Positions 8,016 to 16,001 of a stretch of DNA of 36,338 nucleotides are shown one piece after another. The translations under genes and the position numbers were made by a program. Positions within the stretch are counted from its first letter, which is position 1, and each line of letters starts with the position of its first letter. This stretch comes from Pirellulales bacterium (GTDB lineage Bacteria; Planctomycetota; Planctomycetia; Pirellulales; JANQPP01). A model generated the notes under the pieces. That model did no database searches, had not been told where the DNA came from, and was given only the letters and a program-made list of their open reading frames with translations. The stretch lies in the NCBI GenBank assembly GCA_028289405.1, contig JANQPP010000200.1:1-36338 (forward strand), read 5' to 3'.

Positions 8016-9470
8016 TTATTGCGCTGGCGGCGTCGGGACGAAGTTTTGATAGCTGGTGCCGAGACGCGGCAACTCGGCGGCGGCACGGTCCACGACGAGC
8101 ACCCAATCGTTGTTTCTTCCCGATGACGGGGCTTCGAACGTCAGCTTGCCCGGATTGGGGAAGGTGCCAAGAAGTTGGGCCGAATTTTGACGTGGATTGA
8201 ACCAATACGCGGTCGCCTGGCCGCCATGCAAATCGCTCGTCTTGATCTCAATGGAACCGCCCTCCGGCAAATAGACGAGGATGGAACTTCCGTCCGTCAA
8301 CCGGGCACACCGCGCTTCGCTCTCGGCGGGATGGAACACCAGCGACTGGTCGGGCACCAATTTCCAGAAGAGCCGGGCTTCAAACAGACCCCGCATGGTT
8401 TTCATCTGCAAGGCGCCGGCATGGTGCAGTGCTTCCGGCCAGGGAGTGCGGGCGATCGAGATCGGTTCCCGACCGGGCAGCCACATTTGCCAGATGTTGT
8501 GGTTGCCGTAGGTATGCCCGCAGGCGCCAGCCAGCATCGATTCGTAGGCGGGCCGACGCACATCGTATTCGTCGAACCAGGGCAGATACGCGCCCGGCTC
8601 ATTCCGCCGATTCCAAACCGGTCCTTTCAGGGGATGGTCTTCATAGCACGGTTCGCCATCCAGCGTGGGCTTGAGCGGTTCCCGGGCCAGGTTCTCCGTC
8701 ATGAATGCGTGGTTGGGCTTCGCGGGCCGTTCGTGCCCCGACTGGATCATGTTGAAGTCGAGCCACTCGTCTTGATGAAATTCCGTGGCGGAGTTCCTGC
8801 GGCCGGACGGGTGCAGCGTCATCAGGTTACGGCCGCCATCGCCGGCTTCGATACCCCGAGCCATGGCCCGGTTGATCTCCAGATGGATCGGCTTTTCGAT
8901 GGGCCGGTCGCCGCCCAGGATCCAGATGATCGGCTTGTCCCGATAGCGGGCCCCCAGCCAGCGGCCAAACGCTTCCGCGTTCTCGGGCGTGAACACCTCC
9001 GGGCCGACGCCCCATTTCAGATTCCACTTGTCCCCCCAGGTGGGCAGCATACCGATGTACAGGCCGAGCGATTCCGCCTTGTCCACGACGTAATCGACGT
9101 GGTCCCAGTAATCATTGTTCGGCCCTTCTTTCACGGCGGGCCGGGCTGGATCGTTTTCGATTAAGGGGCGATGCCCGTAGGAATTGGGTTCACGCAAACC
9201 TTCCAGCTCCGCCAGCGCGACCGCCTGGATGACCGTGAATCCCTTAGCCGCGCGGTCCTCCAAATACAGGTCCGCTTCTTCCCGGTCCGTGCGGTGGAAC
9301 AGTTCCCAAGCCGTATCCCCCAAATAGAAGAAAGGCGTGCCATCGGCGTGAACCAGATAACGCTGGTTGTCGCTCACTCGGAGCTGCGCTTGGGCGGGCA
9401 CGGCCCACGAAAACGATAGGGCAAAGACAATCGCATGGAAAAGGCATAAACTATGGAAATGACAGGGCAT
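8016..9470 (-). CDS. DUF4038/apiosidase-like glycoside hydrolase with collagen-binding-like C-terminus
   Basis: The product is 484 residues. I choose ATG 9470 because a good Sec signal peptide begins there (MPCHFHSLCLFHAIVFALSF, cut near PAQA/QLRV). The catalytic domain starts with RYLVHADGTPFFYLGDTAWE, the usual opening of DUF4038 (GH140-like) enzymes, and carries NDYWDHVDYVVDKAESLG, IIWILGGDRP and DGEPCYEDHP. The Asp of GGD and Glu of GEP are the likely acid/base and nucleophile by analogy with the characterised apiosidase. From about residue 390, LVYLPEGGSIEI and AYWFNPRQ to DWVLVVD match the small beta domain called putative collagen-binding (PF12904). The protein is probably periplasmic or secreted and acts on plant or algal polysaccharide side chains; the substrate is an inference. 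Confidence 0.85.
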   Translation of the reverse strand: MPCHFHSLCLFHAIVFALSFSWAVPAQAQLRVSDNQRYLVHADGTPFFYLGDTAWELFHRTDREEADLYLEDRAAKGFTVIQAVALAELEGLREPNSYGHRPLIENDPARPAVKEGPNNDYWDHVDYVVDKAESLGLYIGMLPTWGDKWNLKWGVGPEVFTPENAEAFGRWLGARYRDKPIIWILGGDRPIEKPIHLEINRAMARGIEAGDGGRNLMTLHPSGRRNSATEFHQDEWLDFNMIQSGHERPAKPNHAFMTENLAREPLKPTLDGEPCYEDHPLKGPVWNRRNEPGAYLPWFDEYDVRRPAYESMLAGACGHTYGNHNIWQMWLPGREPISIARTPWPEALHHAGALQMKTMRGLFEARLFWKLVPDQSLVFHPAESEARCARLTDGSSILVYLPEGGSIEIKTSDLHGGQATAYWFNPRQNSAQLLGTFPNPGKLTFEAPSSGRNNDWVLVVDRAAAELPRLGTSYQNFVPTPPAQ

Positions 9471-9535
9471 GGGAATCTTTCTTTGCATGAAGAATGGTGC
9501 AGCATGGTGTGCCGCCATTCTACAACCGGGTCGAC

Positions 9536-10372
9536 ATGAATTCATCCAAGCAGATTTCGCCGGCGGAAAAAGCCTGGCGGCGGCTGGCGCTTTATCACGT
9601 GCCGCTGACGGTGACCCTACAGGTAGTTATGACCTTCACCAGTAGCCCGATTGTCAGATGGCCGGTTCTCGCGGTAGTCGTGGGGCAAATCGCCTTGCTA
9701 GCGGTGTGGTTCACCTTCGGGGACGGAGGAACGGCATTTCGTTTATTCGTCTATTTGATGCTCAGTCTCGTCGCCGCACTCCTGGGCTTCAGCGCGTTCG
9801 GTTTCAGTCTCGATCTGTTCGTCATCCCTCTGGTCCTGTCCTTTGGCATTCTATTCCTGACTTGGGGACCGCTTTCCATGTCTTGGAGCCGGGGCTGGCG
9901 ATTGGCCGCGGATACCCCTTCCGATCGGGAAGGAGCCCCTTGGGAGATTTCCACGCGGCTGCTGCTGGCGCTCACACTGCTAGTGGCCCTGCTGATGACG
10001 CTGCACGGTCTTGTGACTTCGATGGGAGTTCCCGAGGAAGACGGCTCTTACGGCTTTCCGGATAGCGGGTACTTGTTCTTGTTGGGCCCCGTTCTATGGG
10101 TCGTGACCCCGCTGGGCTTCAGCCTCTGCGTGACCTCGGCGGTCTGGTCCTGCCTGGCCACACGGGGCTTTCTGTCTCACTTATGCGCGACGTCGTTGAT
10201 CGTCGCGCTGTTCGCGGGCATTCCTCTGACGCTCCGTTTGGGGAGCACGGCACACCTCCAATGGGCGAGTCGCCTCGCGGTCATGATGCTCACCGTCATC
10301 CTCTCGCTGCTCTTCCTGCGCATGCGTGGCGTAAGGGCCATCCATGTTCCGACCCGTTTCGCTCCGCCATGA
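9536..10372 (+). CDS. Polytopic membrane protein, unknown
   Basis: The product is 278 residues, starting at ATG 9536 (MNSSKQISPAEKAWRR), where a hydrophilic N-terminus typical of such proteins begins; an upstream ATG at 9494 would overlap the divergent promoter region. About eight hydrophobic segments are visible, for example WPVLAVVVGQIALLAVWF, LLLALTLLVALLMTL and RLAVMMLTVILSLLFLRM, with short loops and one hydrophilic loop around 125-150. There are no catalytic or transport signatures. It is divergent from the glycosidase gene, with about 65 bases between the chosen starts, and is followed by a hairpin terminator. I do not recognise the family. Confidence 0.7.
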   Translation: MNSSKQISPAEKAWRRLALYHVPLTVTLQVVMTFTSSPIVRWPVLAVVVGQIALLAVWFTFGDGGTAFRLFVYLMLSLVAALLGFSAFGFSLDLFVIPLVLSFGILFLTWGPLSMSWSRGWRLAADTPSDREGAPWEISTRLLLALTLLVALLMTLHGLVTSMGVPEEDGSYGFPDSGYLFLLGPVLWVVTPLGFSLCVTSAVWSCLATRGFLSHLCATSLIVALFAGIPLTLRLGSTAHLQWASRLAVMMLTVILSLLFLRMRGVRAIHVPTRFAPP

Positions 10373-10393
10373 AACCGCCCGTGCACGGTTTTT
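10372..10393 (+). terminator. Probable Rho-independent terminator
   Basis: Immediately after the stop codon of the membrane protein gene, AAACCG (10372-10377) pairs with CGGTTT (10386-10391) around an 8-base loop and runs into a short T tract (TTTTT, 10389-10393). The stem is short, so efficiency is uncertain. Confidence 0.45.
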
Positions 10394-10427
10394 AACCGTA
10401 GAGCGAATTCCTCGGCGAGCCGCCAAT

Positions 10428-10727
10428 TCACATGGCGTGGGTCAGAGCCACGATCGCCGCGATGGCGGCGCCCAGGCAGGCGACCAGTACGGCCTTCATC
10501 GCCCAGCCCTTTACCATGGCTTTTTTCCGGGCCTGATAACCCACGCAAACGGCTCCGCTCAAGATGACCAAGGCCATCAAGTCCCAAGCCGCTTCCTGGA
10601 ACACGATCCCCCGGTACACCACATCGACCAATAGCGCATAGACCACAAATGCGTAAGCCCAGCGGTAGCCAGCGTTCTCCACGGCCAACGTCCGCTCATC
10701 CCGGTTGACGATCGCGTGCGTGTTCAT
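10428..10727 (-). CDS. Small membrane protein paired with XRE regulator
   Basis: The product is 99 residues with four hydrophobic segments (RWAYAFVVYALLVDVVY, LMALVILSGAVCVGYQ, a basic linker ARKKAMVKGW, then AVLVACLGAAIAAIVAL), so a compact four-helix membrane protein. Its ATG overlaps the TGA of the regulator gene by four bases (ATGA), showing translational coupling. Pairs of a short XRE/Cro regulator and a small integral membrane protein are common in bacteria, where the membrane protein is thought to modulate the regulator or a related function. I cannot assign a specific family or role. Confidence 0.75.
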   Translation of the reverse strand: MNTHAIVNRDERTLAVENAGYRWAYAFVVYALLVDVVYRGIVFQEAAWDLMALVILSGAVCVGYQARKKAMVKGWAMKAVLVACLGAAIAAIVALTHAM

Positions 10728-10939
10728 GATTCATCCTCCAGAAAAAAAAGTTCCTCGACTTGTTTGTTGAGCTGTCGGGCCAGAATCAGCGCGACCAAGG
10801 TGGAAGGATTGTATTGGCCCGTTTCGATGGAACTGATGGTTTGCCGCGTCACTCCCGCCAGCGCGGCGAGCTGCTCTTGCGAAAGATCTCGTTCCGCGCG
10901 AGCGACTTTCAACCGGTTGCGTAGGCGAAATTTTGGCAT
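10724..10939 (-). CDS. XRE-family helix-turn-helix regulator
   Basis: The product is 71 residues consisting almost wholly of a Cro/CI-type HTH: RLKVARAERDLSQEQLAALA, then GVTRQTISSIETGQYNPS and LALILARQLNKQVEELF-like helices. It resembles the short YozG/YgzD-type regulators that pair with a membrane protein. It has the ATG at 10939 with an AAGAGAG ribosome site upstream and a near-consensus promoter containing palindromes that overlap the -35, so autoregulation is likely. It is translationally coupled to the membrane protein gene. Confidence 0.88.
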   Translation of the reverse strand: MPKFRLRNRLKVARAERDLSQEQLAALAGVTRQTISSIETGQYNPSTLVALILARQLNKQVEELFFLEDES

Positions 10940-10960
10940 GACGTTTCTCTCTTGCAGTTA

Positions 10961-10988
10961 ATCTTATCCGTCACGCCAGAGATGTCAA
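10961..10988 (-). promoter_or_regulatory. Sigma70-type promoter of the XRE operon
   Basis: On the minus strand TTGACA (10988-10983) and TAAGAT (10966-10961) are separated by 16 bases, giving a predicted transcript start roughly 20 bases upstream of the regulator ATG. The -35 is a perfect consensus and the -10 matches at five of six positions. Confidence 0.7.
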
Positions 10989-11014
10989 GCATGCTTTGCG
11001 TTTTGCATGCAAAA
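10987..11014. promoter_or_regulatory. Tandem GCATGC palindromes, likely operator
   Basis: Two perfect palindromes lie side by side: AAGCATGCTT (10987-10996), which overlaps the -35 by two bases, and TTTTGCATGCAAAA (11001-11014). Their centres are 16 bases apart, about one and a half helical turns. The placement fits a repressor site for the XRE protein encoded downstream. Confidence 0.6.
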
Positions 11015-11172
11015 GCATTCAATATGAAAGTCTTGCTTGGCGAAATTGGCATGGGAAGATGCCTTGCCGAGGGGCACCGTGGGCAGCACCTTCGACCTGG
11101 AGCAGATTACCGGGAAAGATCGGCATGACGCCGTTTAGGAGGTTTTTCGACGATTTGTTTCAATCCAACCAC

Positions 11173-12435
11173 TCACCCGGCAGGAAGGTCTCGCTGCTGG
11201 CCGAGTTGCTCCACGAAATCCGCGGCGACCTCCGAGCCGTCGGGGCCTTGGAATCTACGCTGTATCGCGCGGAGTGTTTCAGGCGAGATCGACTTGATGA
11301 CGTGGTCCACGCTTTGAGCCAACCGGGTTCCCGAAAGGCGGGACGGCAATAGCCAGTCTCCTGCACCCATGCTTTTCACCCGTCGCGCGTTGTCCCGTTG
11401 GTCGTAGGCAGCCGGCACAATCAGTTGCGGGATCCCACTGGCGAGGGCCTGAGCCACCGTGCCTACGCCGCCATGATGCACCAGCGCCGCGCAGCGAGGT
11501 AGCAACCTTTCGAAGGGAGCGTACGCGAAATGCCGTATGCTCTGGGGCAGCGGGTGGGGAAGTTGTTCCGCGAACTTGGCCAGCAGCAAACCGCGCCGGC
11601 TGATTGATTGGCATGCCTCCACGGCGGCGGCGAAGAAGTGACGGGCATGTCGCATCCCGGTGCCGGCGGTGAACACCACCGGCGGCTCTTCCCCGTCGAG
11701 GAATGCGGCCAGGTCCCGGGGAAAATCCGCTTCATGATCTTGCCGACTCCCCAACGGGAAGCCGGCGGTGCGGGTTTGTGGTGGCCAGTCCGCTTGGACC
11801 GACGCGTACCAAGCGGGGAACATGGCCAGTGCTCGATCCGGAGAATGCCACCACTGAAATAGCCGCTTCACGGGCGGCAGACCAAGCTCCGCTCTGAGGC
11901 AATTCAGCGGCACGCCGGCAACCCGCTGCCCCAAGGCGTGCATGCTTCCCAAGTAGAGGCGGTTGGCCGCTGGCGCGAGCCACGGTGGCAACATCGGTCC
12001 CCACGGTTTTTCCGGACCCTCCGTCCGGCTGGGAACCAGCCAAGGCTGCAAGATCAGCGAAACTCCTGGTAATTGGAAACGGTCTTGCACAACACGGGCA
12101 GCGAGAATGCCGGGCGAGATCAGCAGCAATGTTTCACCTGGCCGGACCTGGCCGGCAATCGTCTCGTAGTGCCGGCGGAGCATGGGCATGCCCCATTTCG
12201 CCGCGACAAGGCCACCTTTGAGGGGATGCCAGAAATCAGGATGTCCCAGCAAGGCGTCGTACTCTACGGTGGAGACCAAGGGCGCGAAGCCGAAGCCCCT
12301 CGCTTCCGCTTCTTGGGCATAAGGCTCCTGTGTCGCGAGCGACACTTCATGTCCGCGCTGGCGAAGCACCGAACCGATCGCCACAAAAGGGCGCACATCA
12401 CCATCTGTGCCCAAGCTGGCCATCAGCACATGCAT
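11173..12435 (-). CDS. GT1-like glycosyltransferase (UGT/MGT type)
   Basis: The product is 420 residues with a GT-B fold. The N-terminal half begins MHVLMASLGTDGDVRPFVAI and RGHEVSLATQEPYAQEAEARG, the standard opening of macrolide- and sterol-type glycosyltransferases. The C-terminal nucleotide-sugar domain shows VVFTAGTGMRHARHFFAAAV, the donor motif HHGGVGTVAQALASGIPQLI and AYDQRDNARRV. These features place it with NDP-sugar-dependent transferases that decorate lipids or small molecules. There is no signal peptide, so it acts in the cytoplasm or at the membrane face. It stands alone between the XRE pair and the protease cluster. No clear Shine-Dalgarno precedes the ATG at 12435. The acceptor is unknown. 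Confidence 0.87.
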   Translation of the reverse strand: MHVLMASLGTDGDVRPFVAIGSVLRQRGHEVSLATQEPYAQEAEARGFGFAPLVSTVEYDALLGHPDFWHPLKGGLVAAKWGMPMLRRHYETIAGQVRPGETLLLISPGILAARVVQDRFQLPGVSLILQPWLVPSRTEGPEKPWGPMLPPWLAPAANRLYLGSMHALGQRVAGVPLNCLRAELGLPPVKRLFQWWHSPDRALAMFPAWYASVQADWPPQTRTAGFPLGSRQDHEADFPRDLAAFLDGEEPPVVFTAGTGMRHARHFFAAAVEACQSISRRGLLLAKFAEQLPHPLPQSIRHFAYAPFERLLPRCAALVHHGGVGTVAQALASGIPQLIVPAAYDQRDNARRVKSMGAGDWLLPSRLSGTRLAQSVDHVIKSISPETLRAIQRRFQGPDGSEVAADFVEQLGQQRDLPAG

Positions 12436-12630
12436 GGCAAATTCGGCATGGGATTCGAATATCGTATCAAAACTCTCGCGGCACTTTTTGCTACATCAAG
12501 AAGTGTGGTAGCCCCCCGCGACACCGTCAATCACGAATTCGAGCAGCGAATATGTGCTGACGCGCCTTCAAAACCCGTCACTGACAACTACCGAATACAT
12601 AGGAGCCGCTACAGAAAACCGAAGCCCGTA

Positions 12631-15600
12631 TCAGAGCCCCAACCCGCCAAAAAGGCGGAGCAGATCGGACCACTTCGCGGGAAACAGCACGATCAGTACC
12701 AAGAGCGGGGCGAGAACCAGGGCCCGAGCGGCGCCCGTGGCGAAGGCTCCCTCGGAACAGTCGCGGATGTATTCCAGTGAGCTACGGATTCTATGCACGG
12801 CATTGGCCGCCAGCCTGCCAGGTTCCAGCATTTTCTCACGAAGTATCCGGACGACATCGCGGCGAAAGCGTTGAGCTTCCCGCCGCACCCGGAAGCCGGC
12901 CAGCCAAACCCCTCCTAGCAAAGCCACGACCAGAGCCACGAACTGATTCGGCAAATGGAAGTCGTCGAAAATGTTGGATCTCGCGGCCAGCAACAGGGCG
13001 CCAACCACGAACGGCCACCAGACCGCCTCGGTCGCCTTCTGCGTATCGTGCGCGACCAGCCCGACGATTGCATGGGCATCGCGGGGATGATCCGCCGCGT
13101 CGTCCATGGCAAGATCCGCGATCCGCCGCGCGCAACGTTGCAACAGCAGCACGCATCCCAAGGCTAGGAAAGTAAAAGAGAGCGTGGCGAAATGGTCGGC
13201 CAGCCAAGTCGCCCAACCCGCCCAGAGGCCGCGCGCCGGCGGAATGGGCCTACGGAACAAAACGAATCCCAACCAATAAGCCAGGCCCAAGAGAATGAAT
13301 GGAAGCAGGATGGAACGTTGCACATCCGGCCAGCCGATAGCCAATTGAGGGTTAGTCGCGATCGCGTTTTGTTGCGCGCGAGCTTTCCAATCGCAGGCGT
13401 GCTCTCTCTCTACACTGTAGGTGCGGGCTACGCCTGCCCAGGCCAGCATGGCGGTGGCGATTTGTAGAATCACACTGGGCCAGATGCTGATACCCTCATC
13501 CCAAGAAAACGGTTCTCCGTGGAGTTGGCCTTGATCATAGGCGATCGCCAGGGACAAGCAGGCCAAGAGCAACACTCCGAGCAGGAAGCCCGTGCCAGCG
13601 ATGACTTGTTTTCGTTCCTGCCGCCATGAGTTGGTCGCCTCGTTTTCTTCCGCCGGCATGGGCCGCAGTAGCCGGCTCCAATGACGAATCGCAGTGGAAG
13701 CGTGTTTGAATGGCGAGAAGGCACGTTTGCGAATGCTCTCGGAAATAAGCAGGGCCACGAGAGCGATCATCACCACCGCCAGCGCCATGAAGAACCACCA
13801 CCAAAGGCTCGTTTGAAATGACTGCTCGTATCCGCCCGGAGGGTGGACATGCCGGCTGGCGGGATTGAAATGCCGTGACTGTTGCAGTTGATACGGTCCG
13901 CCCCGTCCAATTTCGAACGTCAGCGGCTCCAAACCTTCCGACATGGTGGCCGCGGAAATCTTCCAGGGATCTTGCAGCCAGCGTTCATCCACTTTCGGTG
14001 GTTTGAGCGACTTGTCCCCTAGAGCGAGAAGCGTGGCGACATACGTCGAGGTTTGATAAGAATCCCGAAAACGCATGACATCCAGCTGTAGCCGGGGATT
14101 GAGTTCCAACCCATAGTGGGAGGCGATGATCATGTTCCGCGTGAAGGGGATTTCCTCCACGGCTCCCAGCCGGGCATCGAGGTCGGTCGTGAAGAAAACG
14201 CAGTCTGGAAAATGGGGCCGCAGCGCCCGTAGCACCAGCAGCTTGTCATAGATGTCGCTTCCCACGACGCCGATGGCCGTGATCTGCCCGTCCCCTTCGC
14301 GGCGGAGACGCGCATGCAATTCTAGGATTTGCCGCTCCAGCCGGCGCAGATAATCCCGCTGCGATCGGCCTTGCGGCAGTTCATTGGCGGGCGTCGTAGC
14401 CACGGCCTCTCCCCGGTAGGCTGATCCGCTGGCGGCGCCCTTATTCTCCAAGCGATTGGTGGACTTTCGGTCGGGAAGATGGCCGTCGATCCCCGCCAAA
14501 TAAGTAAACGTATGCAGCAATTCGCCCGCCGGGCGAGCCTGATTCAAATTGTCTTCCACGGCTTGAGCGAACATCTCCGGCAGCATGCGGCCATAAAGCG
14601 TGTCTCGCTCGGTAACCAGCACGATATGGCGATTGGTATGCCGCACGTCAGGCCACGCCTGGCGATGCACCAATTCCCGAGCCAGCAGTTGCGTCAGCAT
14701 GCCGTCGTCACCAATGGCGTGAACCAATTTGGCTCCCACTTTTTCTTGGAATGCGCTCGCGAGTTCCGCCGCGCCCATTTCCAACTCGGGGACCGCCTCG
14801 AAACGGACCGTGGCGCGGGGAGAATAGAAGGCCACGTCTGGCAAACTGGCGAACGGCGCGATAGTTCGGACTGGCTTCTCGCTACCCTTTTGTTGCATTT
14901 CCGCGAGCGTGAACACGCGCCGCATGTCCAGGGCCGAATCGCGGAGCGCGGGCGTAGCCGGCATCTTCAGTTCACTCGCCATTTTGTACAGCAAGTCCGA
15001 ACTGTGCGGACCCACGAACGCTAGGCGAAGGCGGACACGCCCGGTTTCCGGCGTAGCTCCCGATGTCAGGTACTGGATGGCCTCCGAGGACGGATCCGCG
15101 TCGAACTCTCCCCACAACAATTCCCGGAGGATTTGGTCAAGCGCCGTCATGGGGCGGCTGCCCAGAATGGACTGATTGAGCCAAAATACCAGCACCCGAT
15201 CTGACAGCTTGGCTTCCTGGTCATGGAACGCACGGCGTCGAAACAACTTGACAGGTACCAAAAGCGACATGTCTTTGGAATTTCGTGTCGCGGGCGCCAG
15301 TGAGGCGCGGAAACTAACCTGTGCGTAGGTCATGCGGCGGGGATAGACCATCTCATATCCCTTCGCGCCTAGCGCGGCGAACACCCCGTACGTGGTGCGC
15401 ATCCTTTCTTCCTGGTCTTCCGCCCAAGGGCCTCCACGCAGCAGGATGGGCATGACGCAGAAATCGACTGTCCTGCGGTCTTTCTCCGCCTGTTCCGAAA
15501 ACTCACGGAGAAGGTTTTCGAAGATTTGGTAAAAGGGACCAGGATAGGCGTGCTTCGAATTCGTGTATTCCTTTCCCTTGGATTGAGCCTCCTCGATCCT

Positions 15601-15807
15601 GGCGAAAGGGTCTTCCCACATGCGGGCATGGATGCTGATGAGCTGGTCTGCCGCGGGCAAATCGACACGCGTCGGCGGTGCCGTGGGCCGGGGAGAATCC
15701 AGCCGCGTCGTGGCATTCAGCCACGTGATAATGATGGCGCTCCCGCCCAGAAGCAGGGCGAGCAAGTTCGTCGGCGCTGGGATGAAAGTCCGAGAGTGGT
15801 CGGACAT
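12631..15807 (-). CDS. Large membrane protein with N-terminal receptor-like region, unknown
   Basis: The product is 1058 residues with a strong ribosome site (GGAGG seven bases before ATG 15807). One helix near residues 12-30 (LLALLLGGSAIIITWL) is followed by about 630 hydrophilic residues, then about eight helices from 667 to the end (WWWFFMALAVVMIALVALLI, LLLACLSLAIAY and others), with a charged intracellular segment around 945-1010. The soluble region has alternating beta/alpha segments: HIVLVTERDTLYGRML (about 395-410), ITAIGVVGSDIYDKLLVLR (about 507-525), DCVFFTTDLDAR and FRDSYQTSTYVATLLAL. This recalls a type-1 periplasmic-binding-protein-like fold, but the resemblance is only by eye. 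If TM1 enters from the cytoplasm, this domain faces the periplasm. It follows the triple serine-hydrolase gene after 194 bases on the same strand, so it may act as its sensor or anchor. I cannot name the family. Confidence 0.75.
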   Translation of the reverse strand: MSDHSRTFIPAPTNLLALLLGGSAIIITWLNATTRLDSPRPTAPPTRVDLPAADQLISIHARMWEDPFARIEEAQSKGKEYTNSKHAYPGPFYQIFENLLREFSEQAEKDRRTVDFCVMPILLRGGPWAEDQEERMRTTYGVFAALGAKGYEMVYPRRMTYAQVSFRASLAPATRNSKDMSLLVPVKLFRRRAFHDQEAKLSDRVLVFWLNQSILGSRPMTALDQILRELLWGEFDADPSSEAIQYLTSGATPETGRVRLRLAFVGPHSSDLLYKMASELKMPATPALRDSALDMRRVFTLAEMQQKGSEKPVRTIAPFASLPDVAFYSPRATVRFEAVPELEMGAAELASAFQEKVGAKLVHAIGDDGMLTQLLARELVHRQAWPDVRHTNRHIVLVTERDTLYGRMLPEMFAQAVEDNLNQARPAGELLHTFTYLAGIDGHLPDRKSTNRLENKGAASGSAYRGEAVATTPANELPQGRSQRDYLRRLERQILELHARLRREGDGQITAIGVVGSDIYDKLLVLRALRPHFPDCVFFTTDLDARLGAVEEIPFTRNMIIASHYGLELNPRLQLDVMRFRDSYQTSTYVATLLALGDKSLKPPKVDERWLQDPWKISAATMSEGLEPLTFEIGRGGPYQLQQSRHFNPASRHVHPPGGYEQSFQTSLWWWFFMALAVVMIALVALLISESIRKRAFSPFKHASTAIRHWSRLLRPMPAEENEATNSWRQERKQVIAGTGFLLGVLLLACLSLAIAYDQGQLHGEPFSWDEGISIWPSVILQIATAMLAWAGVARTYSVEREHACDWKARAQQNAIATNPQLAIGWPDVQRSILLPFILLGLAYWLGFVLFRRPIPPARGLWAGWATWLADHFATLSFTFLALGCVLLLQRCARRIADLAMDDAADHPRDAHAIVGLVAHDTQKATEAVWWPFVVGALLLAARSNIFDDFHLPNQFVALVVALLGGVWLAGFRVRREAQRFRRDVVRILREKMLEPGRLAANAVHRIRSSLEYIRDCSEGAFATGAARALVLAPLLVLIVLFPAKWSDLLRLFGGLGL

Positions 15808-16001
15808 CGGAGGACCTCCACGGCATGGACCATCCGTGGATCGGACGTATCTCTACAATACCATATTTCGTACGGCCTTGGCGGCCGCAACGTATCCACG
15901 GGCCGCGTTTTGACTACGGTCACAATGTTTCGAATCGCGTGAGGAGCATCAGCGATCCATCACTGACGCACACATCAAGAACGGTTATTACAGGTCCAGT
16001 T

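Noticed and set aside
7894..8205. Minus-strand open frame of 103 residues overlapping the end of the glycosidase gene
   Set aside because: It overlaps the recognised gene in another frame and has no domain or ribosome site.
8175..9164. Plus-strand open frame of 329 residues
   Set aside because: It is antisense to the DUF4038 glycosidase and lacks any motif.
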